Assembly (NCBI RefSeq): GCF_021228125.1
Contig: NZ_JAJQQS010000011.1
Location: forward strand, 186,001-250,000
Direction: 5' to 3'
DNA length: 64,000 nt
Origin: Streptomyces albireticuli
GTDB taxonomy: Bacteria > Actinomycetota > Actinomycetes > Streptomycetales > Streptomycetaceae
In this document: positions 1 through 8,650 of the stretch, in pieces
How positions within the stretch are numbered: the first letter of the stretch is position 1
Layout of the letters: each line of letters begins with the position of its first letter
Notes under the pieces: model-generated
The model's database searches: none
What the model was told of the DNA's origin: nothing
What the model saw: only the letters and a program-made list of their open reading frames with translations
Program-made: the position numbers and the translations under genes

Positions 1-442
1 GTGGATCACCCCGCTCGACGCCTTCGACGAGGCCCGCACCGCGCCGCCGGAGCGCACGTACCCGCTGCTGCCCTACCTCGACGACTCCGCCGCCGAGCCG
101 GGCGGCATCGATCTGCGCATCGAGGTCACGATCAACGGCGAGACGGTCTCCCGGCCGCCGTTCGCCTCCATGTACTGGACGGCCGCCCAGCAGCTCGCCC
201 ATATGACCGTCAACGGCGCTTCCCTGCGCACCGGCGACTTCTTCGCCTCCGGCACGGTCAGCGGCCCCGAGCCGGACCAGCGCGGCTGCCTGCTGGAGCT
301 CACCGAGGGCAAGGGCCCCTACCTGGCCGACGGTGACGTGGTCACCCTCACCGCCTGGGCCCCCGGCCCCGGCGGCGCCCGCATCGGCCTCGGCGAGGTC
401 ACCGGCCGTGTCGTGCCCGACCGCGGGGCCGCCACGCCATGA
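1..442 (+). CDS. fahA: Fumarylacetoacetase, C-terminal part (cut by window edge)
   Basis: This is the last ~146 residues of a fumarylacetoacetase, which cleaves fumarylacetoacetate to fumarate and acetoacetate in tyrosine/homogentisate breakdown. The frame is open from base 2. Recognisable family blocks are PLLPYL, a MYWTAAQQLAHMTVNG stretch, and a C-terminal TGDFFASGTVSGP...GCLLELTEG segment of the FAH fold. The N-terminal SH3-like domain and most of the metal site lie outside the window. The stop overlaps the ATG of the next gene in an ATGA, so the two are probably co-transcribed and translationally coupled. Identity is fairly sure; the full length cannot be judged. Confidence 0.9.
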   Translation, partial: WITPLDAFDEARTAPPERTYPLLPYLDDSAAEPGGIDLRIEVTINGETVSRPPFASMYWTAAQQLAHMTVNGASLRTGDFFASGTVSGPEPDQRGCLLELTEGKGPYLADGDVVTLTAWAPGPGGARIGLGEVTGRVVPDRGAATP

Positions 443-1119
443 CCCACGACGCCCCCGGCCTCACGCTGCCCGAGGAACTGCTGTTGCTCTGCTTCCATCC
501 GGAGGACGGCCGGCGGCTGTGCCTCCCGGGGGCCCTGGAGTACGGCGTGGCCGGCGCCGTACTCGCCGAACTCCGGCTGCGCGGACAGGTCACGGAGCAG
601 TACGGGCGGCCCGTCGTGCTCTCCCCGGCCGGGCCGCGGGACCCGCTGCTGGCCATGGCGACGGCGAGCCTGCCGGCGGCGGGCACCCGGGGGCCGAAGA
701 CGCACCGCTGGGTGCGCAGCGCGGCCCGGCACCTGGAGGAGCCTTGGCTGACCCGGCTGGTGGAGCGGCGGGCGCTGCGCGTCCACCGCCGCCGGTTGCT
801 CGGCGTCTTCCCCCGCAACCGCTACCCCGTCGGCCCGGTCGATCTGACGACGGCGGCGCGGCAGCGCTTCGACGCGGCCCGCGTGGCGGGCTTCCCCGAC
901 GCCCGCTCGCGCGCCCTGGCCGCCCTGGTGTCGGCGGTCGGCGCGGCCGGCCGGCTCTACCCGGGGTGGGACCTGCGGGCCGAGCGCAAGTCCATGCGGC
1001 GGCTCGTCCGCACCGACTGGGTGGCCGAGGCGGTGCACCGCAATGTGCGGCGGGACCAGTCGGACGGCAGCGGCGGCGGGGGCGACTCCGGTGGCGACGG
1101 CGGGGGCGGCGGCGACTGA
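439..1119 (+). CDS. GPP34 (GOLPH3/Vps74-like) family protein
   Basis: A 226-residue protein of the GPP34 family, whose eukaryotic members bind phosphatidylinositol 4-phosphate at the Golgi; the bacterial role is unknown. The family start is clear (LTLPEELLLLCFHPEDGR), followed by the alternating helical pattern and the HRRRLLGVFPRNRYPV segment. The C-terminus from about residue 208 is a low-complexity Gly/Asp/Ser tail with no predicted fold. The ATG overlaps the stop of the fumarylacetoacetase gene. Many actinomycetes carry several paralogues of this family. No catalytic motif is visible, so only the family is assigned. Confidence 0.85.
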   Translation: MTHDAPGLTLPEELLLLCFHPEDGRRLCLPGALEYGVAGAVLAELRLRGQVTEQYGRPVVLSPAGPRDPLLAMATASLPAAGTRGPKTHRWVRSAARHLEEPWLTRLVERRALRVHRRRLLGVFPRNRYPVGPVDLTTAARQRFDAARVAGFPDARSRALAALVSAVGAAGRLYPGWDLRAERKSMRRLVRTDWVAEAVHRNVRRDQSDGSGGGGDSGGDGGGGGD

Positions 1120-1192
1120 ACGCAAGGTTCCGGGACCTCTGATCAAGGCTGCTAACTTGTCGTGTCCAGATCCACTGGACGAAAGGGCGCAC

Positions 1193-1696
1193 GTGCGCAA
1201 GGCAGTACAGATCACGGGGGCGGCGATCATCGCCGCTGTGCTGATGACCGGTTGCGGCAGCGAGAGCAAGGACGGCGGCGCCGACAAGCCCGCGCAGTCC
1301 TCCGCCCCGCCGGCCGAGGCGCCGAAGGGGACGGGTCAGACGCCGGCCGAGGACCCGGCCAAGGCCGGCGGCGGCGACGTCACGGCCGCCAAGCTCGCCG
1401 GCGGCTGGTCGAAGGGCAAGCTCACGGACAAGAGCTTTATGATCCTGTCCTTCTCGGGCAAGACCGTGATGCTCAGCGTCGCGGGGCAGGCGTGCAGCGG
1501 CACGGTGAACGACACCGCGAAGCCGGTGGCCCTCACCTTCAACTGCAAGGACGGCGCCGAGTACGCCTCCGCCACCGTCAAGAGCGTCGACGCCGCCTCC
1601 CTGACGGTGGCGTGGGCCTCCGGCAAGGAGGACACCCTCAAGAAGGCCGTGAGCACGGACGGCAAGCCGGCCGGCCTCCCCGGCAAGATCGGCTGA
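1193..1696 (+). CDS. Secreted lipoprotein of unknown function
   Basis: A 167-residue predicted lipoprotein. The chosen GTG at 1193 follows a GAAAGGG ribosome binding site with short spacing and gives a classical signal: VRKAVQITG, a hydrophobic stretch, then lipobox LMTGC. An upstream in-frame extension exists but would bury the signal peptide and overlaps the GPP34 gene. After the lipidated Cys comes a Ser/Pro/Ala-rich linker (about residues 20-60) and a compact C-terminal domain of about 100 residues with two Cys (QACSG and FNCKDG) that may form a disulfide. I do not recognise the family; location outside the membrane is the only firm inference. Confidence 0.75.
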   Translation: MRKAVQITGAAIIAAVLMTGCGSESKDGGADKPAQSSAPPAEAPKGTGQTPAEDPAKAGGGDVTAAKLAGGWSKGKLTDKSFMILSFSGKTVMLSVAGQACSGTVNDTAKPVALTFNCKDGAEYASATVKSVDAASLTVAWASGKEDTLKKAVSTDGKPAGLPGKIG

Positions 1697-1717
1697 CGCC
1701 GCCGTAGCACGACGCGC

Positions 1718-1755
1718 CGCCGCCCGGCCGCCCCTCCTCGGGGCGCCGGGCGGCG
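1718..1755. terminator. Bidirectional terminator hairpin between convergent genes
   Basis: A GC-rich inverted repeat of about 16 bp with one bulged C and a TCCTC loop (1735-1739). It lies between the lipoprotein gene and the 3' end of the nuo operon. There is no T-tract, as is common in Streptomyces. Confidence 0.65.
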
Positions 1756-1773
1756 GTGCGCGTACGGGAACCC

Positions 1774-3426
1774 TCAGCGGACGAACGTGCCCGCCTGGCC
1801 CGCGAGTTCCAGGAAGTACTGCGGCGCGACACCGAGGACGACCGTCAGCGCGACCCCGACCGCGATGGCCGTGGAGGTCAGCGCGCTCGGCACGGCGACG
1901 GTCGGCCCGTCGGCCTTCGGCTCGCTGAAGAACATCAGCACGATCACCCGGACGTAGAAGAACGCGGCGACCGCCGACGACAGCACACCCACGATGACCA
2001 GCGGCGTCGCCCCGCTCTCGGCCGCGGCCTTGAAGACCGCGAACTTCCCCGCGAAACCGCTGGTGAGCGGGATACCGGCGAAGGCCAGCAGGAAGACCGC
2101 GAAGACGGCGGCCACGAGCGGCGAACGGCGGCCGAGCCCCGCCCACTTCGACAGGTGCGTCGCCTCGCCGCCCGCGTCGCGCACGAGCGTCACCACGGCG
2201 AACGCGCCCAGCGTCACAAAGGCGTAGGTGACCAGGTAGAAGAGGACGGAGGAGACCCCGTCCGGGCTGGCGGCCGTGACACCGGCGAGGAGGAAGCCGG
2301 CGTGCGCGATGGAGGAGTAGGCCAGGAGCCGCTTCACATCCGTCTGGGTGACGGCCACGACCGCGCCGACCACCATGGTGACGATAGCGACGCCCCACAT
2401 CACCGGACGCCAGTCCCAGCGCAGGCCGGGCAGGACCACATAGAGCAGCCGCAGCAGGGCACCGAAGGCGGCGACCTTGGTGGCGGCGGCCATAAAGCCC
2501 GTGACCGGCGTGGGCGCCCCCTGGTAGACGTCGGGCGTCCACATGTGGAACGGGACCGCGCCGACCTTGAAGAGCAGGCCCATCAGGACCAGCGCGCCGC
2601 CGATGAGCAGCAGGGCGTCGTTGCCCGTCGTCGAGGCGAGGGCCGGATCGACGGACCGGGTGGTGCCGTTCACCACGTCGGCGATGCCCGCGTACGAGAC
2701 CGTGCCGGCGTAGCCGTACAGCAGGGCGACGCCGAAGAGCAGGAACGCCGAGGAGAACGCGCCGAGCAGGAAGTACTTGACCGCCGACTCCTGCGACATC
2801 AGCCGCTGCCGGCGGGCCAGCGCGCACAGCACGTACAGCGGGAGGGAGAAGACCTCCAGGGCGATGAACAGGGTCAGCAGGTCGTTCGCCGCGGGGAAGA
2901 CGAGCATGCCGCCGACCGCGAACAGCACCAGCGGAAAGACCTCCGTGGTGGTGAAGCCCGCCTTGACCGCCTCCTGTTCGGCCTCGCCGCCCGGGACGGC
3001 CGCGGCCTGCGCGGCGAAGGAGTCGACGCGCCGGCCGTGCGCCACCGGGTCCAGCCGCCGCTCGGCGAAGGTGAACACGGCGATCAGCGACACCAGGAGG
3101 AGGGCGCCCTGGAGGAAGAGCGCCGGGCCGTCGACGGCGACGGCGCCCATGGCGGCCACGTGTGCCTTGTCCGTGCCGTACCCCCCGGCGGCCAGGGCGA
3201 TGACGGCGGCGAAGGCGGCGATCAGCCCGACGGTCGTCAGCAGGAGCTGCGCGGGGTAGCGGGCGCGACGGGGGAGGAACGCTTCGACGAGAATGCCGAG
3301 GACGGCCGCGCCGAGCACGATCAGCGTCGGTGACAGCTGGGCGTACTCGATCTGCGGGGCCGGGATCTTCTGCGGCGCTTCGGCCGCGACCGTCCACAGG
3401 CTGTGGACGGATGCTGCGGGACTCAC
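1774..3426 (-). CDS. nuoN: NADH-quinone oxidoreductase subunit N (complex I membrane arm)
   Basis: A 550-residue antiporter-like subunit of complex I, one of three proton-pumping modules (N, M, L) in the cytoplasmic membrane. The sequence is a run of about 14 hydrophobic helices. Family landmarks include a VKYFLLGAFSSAFLLFG helix, GLLFKVGAVPFHMWTPDVY (membrane Lys and conserved HxWxPD) and KRLLAYSSIAHAGF. The GTG at 3426 overlaps the nuoM stop (GTGA) and fits the usual length; longer upstream frames run through nuoM. It is the last gene of the nuoA-N operon and is followed by a terminator hairpin. Assignment is secure. Confidence 0.96.
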   Translation of the reverse strand: MSPAASVHSLWTVAAEAPQKIPAPQIEYAQLSPTLIVLGAAVLGILVEAFLPRRARYPAQLLLTTVGLIAAFAAVIALAAGGYGTDKAHVAAMGAVAVDGPALFLQGALLLVSLIAVFTFAERRLDPVAHGRRVDSFAAQAAAVPGGEAEQEAVKAGFTTTEVFPLVLFAVGGMLVFPAANDLLTLFIALEVFSLPLYVLCALARRQRLMSQESAVKYFLLGAFSSAFLLFGVALLYGYAGTVSYAGIADVVNGTTRSVDPALASTTGNDALLLIGGALVLMGLLFKVGAVPFHMWTPDVYQGAPTPVTGFMAAATKVAAFGALLRLLYVVLPGLRWDWRPVMWGVAIVTMVVGAVVAVTQTDVKRLLAYSSIAHAGFLLAGVTAASPDGVSSVLFYLVTYAFVTLGAFAVVTLVRDAGGEATHLSKWAGLGRRSPLVAAVFAVFLLAFAGIPLTSGFAGKFAVFKAAAESGATPLVIVGVLSSAVAAFFYVRVIVLMFFSEPKADGPTVAVPSALTSTAIAVGVALTVVLGVAPQYFLELAGQAGTFVR

Positions 3427-5036
3427 TTCGCGGCCTCCGCTTCGTTCACAGGGACATCGGGCTTGGGGTCGGACTTCTCGACCTGCGACATCGTGTGGCC
3501 GACCGCGGGGTCGATGATCTCGGTCAGCGGCTTGGGATAGACGCCCAGGAAGAGCAGGAGCGCGATCAGCGGGGCGACGACGGCCAGCTCGCGCACCCGG
3601 AGGTCGGGCATCCCGCGCACGCCGTCCTTCACCGGCCCGGTCATGGTGCGCTGGTAGAGCACGAGGACGTAGAGCGCGGCGAGCACGATGCCGACGGTGG
3701 CGATGATCCCGGCCGCCGGATAGCGGCTGAACGTGCCGACCAGGACGAGGAACTCGGAGACGAAGGGCGCGAGGCCCGGCAGCGACAGGGTGGCCAGACC
3801 GCCCACGAGGAAGGTGCCGGCGAGGACCGGCGCGACCTTCTGGACGCCGCCGTAGTCCGCGATGAGCCGGGAGCCGCGGCGTGAGATCAGGAAGCCCGCG
3901 ACCAGCATCAGCGCGGCCGTGGAGATCCCGTGGTTGACCATGTAGAGCGTCGCGCCGCCCTGGCCCTGGGTGGTCATCGCGAAGATGCCCAGCACGATGA
4001 AGCCGAAGTGCGAGATCGAGGCGTAGGCGACCAGCCGCTTGATGTCCCGCTGGCCCACCGCGAGCAGCGCGCCGTAGACGATGCTGACGAGCGCCAGGGC
4101 GACGATCACCGGGGTGGCCCACTTGGACGCCTCCGGGAAGAGCTGGAGGCAGAAGCGGAGCATCGCGAAGGTGCCGACCTTGTCGACGACCGCGGTGATC
4201 AGGACGGCGACGGGTGCGGTGGCCTCGCCCATCGCGTTGGGCAGCCAGGTGTGCAGCGGCCACAGCGGCGCCTTCACCGCGAAGGCGAAGAAGAAGCCGA
4301 GGAACAGGGACCGTTCGGCGGCGGGCGCGAGGTCCAGCCGGCCGTCGGCGCGGGCCTGGACGATCTCCTGGAGCGAGAAGGTGCCCATGCCCAGCTGGTC
4401 GGCGGTGACGGCGTAGAGGCCGATGACCGCGGCCATCATGATCAGGCCGCCGGCCAGGTTGTAGAGGAGGAACTTCACCGCGGCGTAGCTGCGCTGGGCC
4501 GCCGTCTCCTCCTCGGACCGCTCGCCGGCCCGGTCACCGAAGCCGCCGATGAGGAAGTACATCGGGATCAGCATGGCTTCGAAGAAGAGGTAGAAGAGGA
4601 AGACGTCGGTGGCCTCGAAGGAGATCACCACCATCGCCTCGACCATCAGGATCAGCGCGAAGAAGCCCTGGGTGGGCCGCCAGCGCCAGTTGGGCGAGGC
4701 CCCTTCGAGGGGGTCGGCGTCATGCCAGCCGGCCAGCACGATGAAGGGGATCAGCAGCGCGGTCAGGGCGATGAGGACGACCGCGATGCCGTCCACGCCC
4801 AGTTCGTAGCGGACGCCGAAGTCCTTGATCCAGGCGTGGGACTCGGTGAGCTGGAAGGGCCCGGCCGCGTCCGGGTCGAAGCGCACCAGCTGGACGGCCG
4901 CGAGGACGAGCGTGGCGAGCGAGAAGCCCAGCGCGAGCCACTTCGCCGCCGCGCGCCGCGCGGCCGGGACCGCGGCGGTGGCGACCGCGCCGACGGCGGG
5001 CACCACGGCCGTGGCCGTCAGCAGGGGAAAAGACAT
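3423..5036 (-). CDS. nuoM: NADH-quinone oxidoreductase subunit M
   Basis: A 537-residue membrane subunit of complex I, homologous to Mrp antiporters and forming the middle proton channel. Hydrophobic helices run throughout. The conserved block AVKAPLWPLHTWLPNAMGEA (membrane Lys plus HTWLP) lies near residue 260, and DIKRLVAYASISHFGF follows near residue 310. A soluble stretch containing GDRAGERSEEETAAQ sits in an inter-helix loop. The ATG at 5036 lies 1 nt from the nuoL stop. The C-terminal tail is charged (EKSDPKPDVPVNEAEAAK). Assignment is secure. Confidence 0.96.
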   Translation of the reverse strand: MSFPLLTATAVVPAVGAVATAAVPAARRAAAKWLALGFSLATLVLAAVQLVRFDPDAAGPFQLTESHAWIKDFGVRYELGVDGIAVVLIALTALLIPFIVLAGWHDADPLEGASPNWRWRPTQGFFALILMVEAMVVISFEATDVFLFYLFFEAMLIPMYFLIGGFGDRAGERSEEETAAQRSYAAVKFLLYNLAGGLIMMAAVIGLYAVTADQLGMGTFSLQEIVQARADGRLDLAPAAERSLFLGFFFAFAVKAPLWPLHTWLPNAMGEATAPVAVLITAVVDKVGTFAMLRFCLQLFPEASKWATPVIVALALVSIVYGALLAVGQRDIKRLVAYASISHFGFIVLGIFAMTTQGQGGATLYMVNHGISTAALMLVAGFLISRRGSRLIADYGGVQKVAPVLAGTFLVGGLATLSLPGLAPFVSEFLVLVGTFSRYPAAGIIATVGIVLAALYVLVLYQRTMTGPVKDGVRGMPDLRVRELAVVAPLIALLLFLGVYPKPLTEIIDPAVGHTMSQVEKSDPKPDVPVNEAEAAK

Positions 5037-5037
5037 A

Positions 5038-6933
5038 TCAGACCGCCCTCATCAGCAGGGTCGCGGCGATGAGCACCGCCGCACCGCCGAACATCGAGAC
5101 CGCGTACGACCGCGCGTAGCCGTTCTGGAGCCTGCGCATCCGGCCCGACAGGCCGCCGACGGAGGCGGCGGTTCCGTTGACGACGCCGTCGACCAGGGTG
5201 TGGTCGACGTAGACCAGGCTGCGGGTGAGGTGCTCACCGCCGCGCACCAGCACGATGTGGTTGAAGTCGTCCTGGAGCAGGTCGCGCCGGGCGGCGCGGG
5301 TGAGCCAACTGCCACGGGGCGCGGTGACCGGGACGGGCTTGCGGCCGTACCGCGCCCAGGCGAGCGCGACGCCGAGGACCAGCACCACCATGGTGGCGGC
5401 GGTGACGGTGAGCGCGCTGACCGGCGGATTGCCGTGGGCGTGGCCGGTGACCGGCTCCAGCCACTTCAGGAAGGTGTCGTTGACGGCGAACAGCCCGCCC
5501 GCGAAGACCGATCCGAAGGCCAGGATCACCATCGGGACCGTCATCGTCTTCGGCGACTCGTGCGGGTGCGGGGCGTTGCCGTCTGCGTCGGGCTGCCAGC
5601 GCCGCTCGCCGAAGAAGGTCATCAGCATCACGCGCGTCATATAGAACGCCGTGATGCCCGCGCCCAGCAGGGCCGCGCCGCCGAGGATCCAGCCCTCCGT
5701 GCCGCCCTTGGCGAAGGCCGCCTCGATGATCTTGTCCTTGGAGAAGAAGCCGGAGAGGCCGGGGAAGCCGATGATGGCGAGATAGCCGAGGCCGAAGGTG
5801 ACGAAGGTGACCGGCATGTACTTCCGCAGACCGCCGTAACGCCGCATGTCGACCTCGTCGTTCATGCCGTGCATCACGGAGCCCGCGCCGAGGAACAGCC
5901 CGGCCTTGAAGAAGCCGTGGGTGACCAGGTGCATGATCGCGAAGACATAGCCGACCGGGCCCAGCCCGGCCGCCAGGATCATGTAGCCGATCTGGGACAT
6001 CGTGGAGCCCGCGAGGGCCTTCTTGATGTCGTCCTTGGCGCAACCGACGATCGCACCGAAGAGGAGCGTGACCGCGCCGACCGTGACGACCGCGGTCTGC
6101 GCCGTGGGCGCCGCGTCGAAGAGGGCGCCGGAGCGGGTGATCAGATAGACCCCGGCGGTCACCATCGTCGCCGCGTGGATGAGGGCGGAGACCGGGGTCG
6201 GGCCCTCCATGGCGTCACCGAGCCAGCTCTGCAGCGGCACCTGGGCCGACTTGCCGCAGGCCGCGAGGAGCAGCATCAGCCCGACGGCCGTCAGCTTCCC
6301 CTCCCCCGCCTGCCCCGCGCCCTCCAGGACGGGCCCGAAGGCGAAGGTGCCGAACGTGGTGAACATCAGCATGATCGCGATGGACAGGCCCATATCGCCG
6401 ACGCGGTTGACGAGGAACGCCTTCTTCGCCGCCGTCGCCGCGCTGGGCTTGTGCTGCCAGAAACCGATCAGCAGGTACGAGGCGAGGCCGACGCCCTCCC
6501 AGCCGACGTACAGCAGGAGGTAGTTGCCGGCGACGACGAGCAGCAGCATCGCGGCGAGGAACAGGTTGAGATAGCCGAAGAAGCGCCGGCGCCGCTCGTC
6601 GTGCTCCATGTAGCCGACGGAGTAGAGGTGGATCAGGGTGCCCACGCCGGTGATCAGCAGGACGAAGGTCATGGACAGCTGATCGAGCTGGAAGCCCACG
6701 TCGGCGCGGAAGCCGCCGACCGGCACCCAGCTGAAGACCGTGGTCGTGAGCGTCCGCTCCTCGCCGCTCCGGCCGAGCATGTCGGCGAAGAGCGCGACAG
6801 CGAGCGCGAAGGACACGGCGGCGAGCAGCGTGCCCACCCAGGGGCCGGAGCGGTCCAGCCGCCGCCCGCCGCACAGCAGCACGGCGGCGCCGAGCAGCGG
6901 TGCCGCGACGAGCAATCCGATGAGGTTCTCCAC
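5038..6933 (-). CDS. nuoL: NADH-quinone oxidoreductase subunit L
   Basis: A 631-residue distal membrane subunit of complex I, with the antiporter fold plus the long lateral helix that couples the proton modules. The family is shown by the N-terminal helices, FQLDQLSMTFVLLITGVGTL, YVGWEGVGLASYLLIGFW, the pump-helix block AQVPLQSWLGDAMEGPTPVSA and the segment KKALAGSTMSQIGYM. A GTG start at 6933 (VENLIGLL) is supported by length and by the spacing of 12 bp from the nuoK stop. Assignment is secure. Confidence 0.96.
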   Translation of the reverse strand: MENLIGLLVAAPLLGAAVLLCGGRRLDRSGPWVGTLLAAVSFALAVALFADMLGRSGEERTLTTTVFSWVPVGGFRADVGFQLDQLSMTFVLLITGVGTLIHLYSVGYMEHDERRRRFFGYLNLFLAAMLLLVVAGNYLLLYVGWEGVGLASYLLIGFWQHKPSAATAAKKAFLVNRVGDMGLSIAIMLMFTTFGTFAFGPVLEGAGQAGEGKLTAVGLMLLLAACGKSAQVPLQSWLGDAMEGPTPVSALIHAATMVTAGVYLITRSGALFDAAPTAQTAVVTVGAVTLLFGAIVGCAKDDIKKALAGSTMSQIGYMILAAGLGPVGYVFAIMHLVTHGFFKAGLFLGAGSVMHGMNDEVDMRRYGGLRKYMPVTFVTFGLGYLAIIGFPGLSGFFSKDKIIEAAFAKGGTEGWILGGAALLGAGITAFYMTRVMLMTFFGERRWQPDADGNAPHPHESPKTMTVPMVILAFGSVFAGGLFAVNDTFLKWLEPVTGHAHGNPPVSALTVTAATMVVLVLGVALAWARYGRKPVPVTAPRGSWLTRAARRDLLQDDFNHIVLVRGGEHLTRSLVYVDHTLVDGVVNGTAASVGGLSGRMRRLQNGYARSYAVSMFGGAAVLIAATLLMRAV

Positions 6934-6945
6934 GTCACCGTCCCC

Positions 6946-7245
6946 TTACAGCTTCAGCAGGTTCGCGTCGTCGACCGACGCCGAGTGGCGGGAACGGAAG
7001 ATCGTCACGATGATCGCCAGGCCGATGACGACCTCGGCCGCGGCGACCACCATCGTGAAGAACGCGATGATCTGGCCGTCCAGATTGCCGTGCAGCCGGG
7101 AGAAGGTGACGAACGCCAGATTGCAGGCGTTCAGCATCAGCTCGACGCACATGAAGACGACGATCGCGTTCCGCCGGAGGAGCACACCGGTGGCGCCGAT
7201 GGTGAACAGCAGGGCCGCCAGATAGAGGTAGTTGACCGGATTCAC
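6946..7245 (-). CDS. nuoK: NADH-quinone oxidoreductase subunit K
   Basis: A 99-residue, three-helix subunit of the complex I membrane arm. The GTG at 7245 (VNPVNYLYLAAL) overlaps the nuoJ stop as GTGA. Two conserved membrane glutamates used in proton transfer are visible: FMCVELMLNACNLAFV in helix 2 and AAAEVVIGLAI in helix 3. It ends with TAA, rare here, 12 bp before nuoL. Length matches the family exactly. Confidence 0.96.
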   Translation of the reverse strand: MNPVNYLYLAALLFTIGATGVLLRRNAIVVFMCVELMLNACNLAFVTFSRLHGNLDGQIIAFFTMVVAAAEVVIGLAIIVTIFRSRHSASVDDANLLKL

Positions 7246-8063
7246 TTGCCGGCTCCCTTCGCGTCCTCGCTGCGGCCGTGCTCGCGCCACTCCTGCGCGC
7301 GCTGCTCCAGCGCGGCCAGCTCCCGCAGCGCCGTGCCCGAGACGTCGCGGATCTGGCCGCGGGCGCGCAGGGTGGGGTTGACCGTGAGCTCGGACGGGGT
7401 GCCGTCCGGCAGCAGGCCGGGGACGTCCACGGCGTTGTGCCGGGCGTAGACACCGGGGGCGGGCAGCGGGGGGACCTGCTTGCCCGAGCGGACCCGGCGC
7501 TCGGCGAGCTCGCGCTGGGTGACGGCGCGCTCGGTGCGCTCCCGGTGGGTGAGCACCATCGCGCCGACGGCCGCGGTGATCAGCAGGGCGCCGGTGATCT
7601 CGAAGGCGAAGACGTACTTGGTGAAGACGAGGGCGGCGAGGCCCTCCACATTGCCACCGGAGTTGGCCTGGCCGAGGCCGGTGAATTCCTTCAGGGAGGC
7701 GTTGCCGATGCCCGCGATCAGCAGGATGCCGAAGCCCAGCGCGCAGAGCCCGGCCAGCCACCGCTGGCCCTTGAGGGTCTCCTTGAGGGAGTCGGCGGCG
7801 GTGACGCCGACGAGCATGACCACGAAGAGGAAGAGCATCATGATCGCGCCGGTGTAGACGACGATCTGGACGATCCCCAGGAAGTACGCGCCGTTGGCCA
7901 GATAGAACACGGCCAGGACGATCATGGTGCCGGCCAGTGAGAGGGCGCTGTGCACGGACTTCTTCATCAGGACGGTGGCCAGCGCCCCGGCCACGGCGAC
8001 GATCCCGAGGATCCAGAACTGGACCGCCTCGCCCGTGGAGGTGGCCGTGGCGGCGGTGTTCAC
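7242..8063 (-). CDS. nuoJ: NADH-quinone oxidoreductase subunit J
   Basis: A 273-residue complex I membrane subunit at the hinge near the quinone channel. Five helices occupy about the first 190 residues. The flexible helix is recognised by FLGIVQIVVYTGAIMMLFLFVVMLVG. The remaining ~80 residues are a polar, Arg/Glu-rich cytoplasmic tail typical of actinobacterial NuoJ and absent from E. coli. The GTG at 8063 overlaps the nuoI stop, indicating translational coupling. Confidence 0.95.
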   Translation of the reverse strand: MNTAATATSTGEAVQFWILGIVAVAGALATVLMKKSVHSALSLAGTMIVLAVFYLANGAYFLGIVQIVVYTGAIMMLFLFVVMLVGVTAADSLKETLKGQRWLAGLCALGFGILLIAGIGNASLKEFTGLGQANSGGNVEGLAALVFTKYVFAFEITGALLITAAVGAMVLTHRERTERAVTQRELAERRVRSGKQVPPLPAPGVYARHNAVDVPGLLPDGTPSELTVNPTLRARGQIRDVSGTALRELAALEQRAQEWREHGRSEDAKGAGK

Positions 8064-8650
8064 GCTCCCGCCCCTTCCGCCGTGGGCGCGGACGCCGGCT
8101 CCTCGCCCTTGGAGAGCGCCGGCTGCCGGACCGTGCCCGGCGCCGCCTCCGAGACCAGGCCCCGGTAATAGTCCTTCTCGGTCATCCCCGGGAAGATCGC
8201 GTGCGGGGTGTCGACCATGCCCTCCTCCAGGCCCGCGAGCAGCTCCTCCTTGGTGTAGATGAGCGATTCGCGGCTGCTGTCGGCCAGTTCGTACTCATTG
8301 GTCATGGTGAGCGCCCGGGTCGGGCACGCCTCCACGCACAGCCCGCACAGGATGCAGCGGAGGTAGTTGATCTGATAGACGCGGCCGTAGCGCTCACCCG
8401 GGGAGTAGCGCTCCTCCTCGGTGTTGTCCGCGCCCTCCACATAGATCGCGTCCGCCGGGCAGGCCCACGCGCACAGCTCGCAGCCGATGCACTTCTCCAG
8501 GCCGTCCGGGTGGCGGTTGAGCTGGTGGCGGCCGTGGAAACGCGGCGCCGTGTGCTTCTTCTCCTCCGGGTACTGCTCGGTCAGCCGCTTCTTGAACATG
8601 GCCTTGAAGGTCACGCCGAAGCCGGCCACGGGGTTCTGGAAGTCAGGCAC
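8060..8650 (-). CDS. nuoI: NADH-quinone oxidoreductase subunit I (2x[4Fe-4S] ferredoxin-like)
   Basis: A 196-residue peripheral-arm subunit that passes electrons through two [4Fe-4S] clusters (N6a/N6b) toward NuoB. Two complete CxxCxxCxxxCP motifs are present: CIGCELCAWACP and CILCGLCVEACP. I chose the GTG at 8650 (VPDFQNPVAGFG) because a very strong ribosome binding site (AAGGAGGGGG) lies about 8 nt upstream; the longer frame starting at 8713 lies inside nuoH. The coding regions of nuoH and nuoI overlap by 8 nt. The C-terminal ~35 residues are a low-complexity extension. Confidence 0.95.
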   Translation of the reverse strand: MPDFQNPVAGFGVTFKAMFKKRLTEQYPEEKKHTAPRFHGRHQLNRHPDGLEKCIGCELCAWACPADAIYVEGADNTEEERYSPGERYGRVYQINYLRCILCGLCVEACPTRALTMTNEYELADSSRESLIYTKEELLAGLEEGMVDTPHAIFPGMTEKDYYRGLVSEAAPGTVRQPALSKGEEPASAPTAEGAGA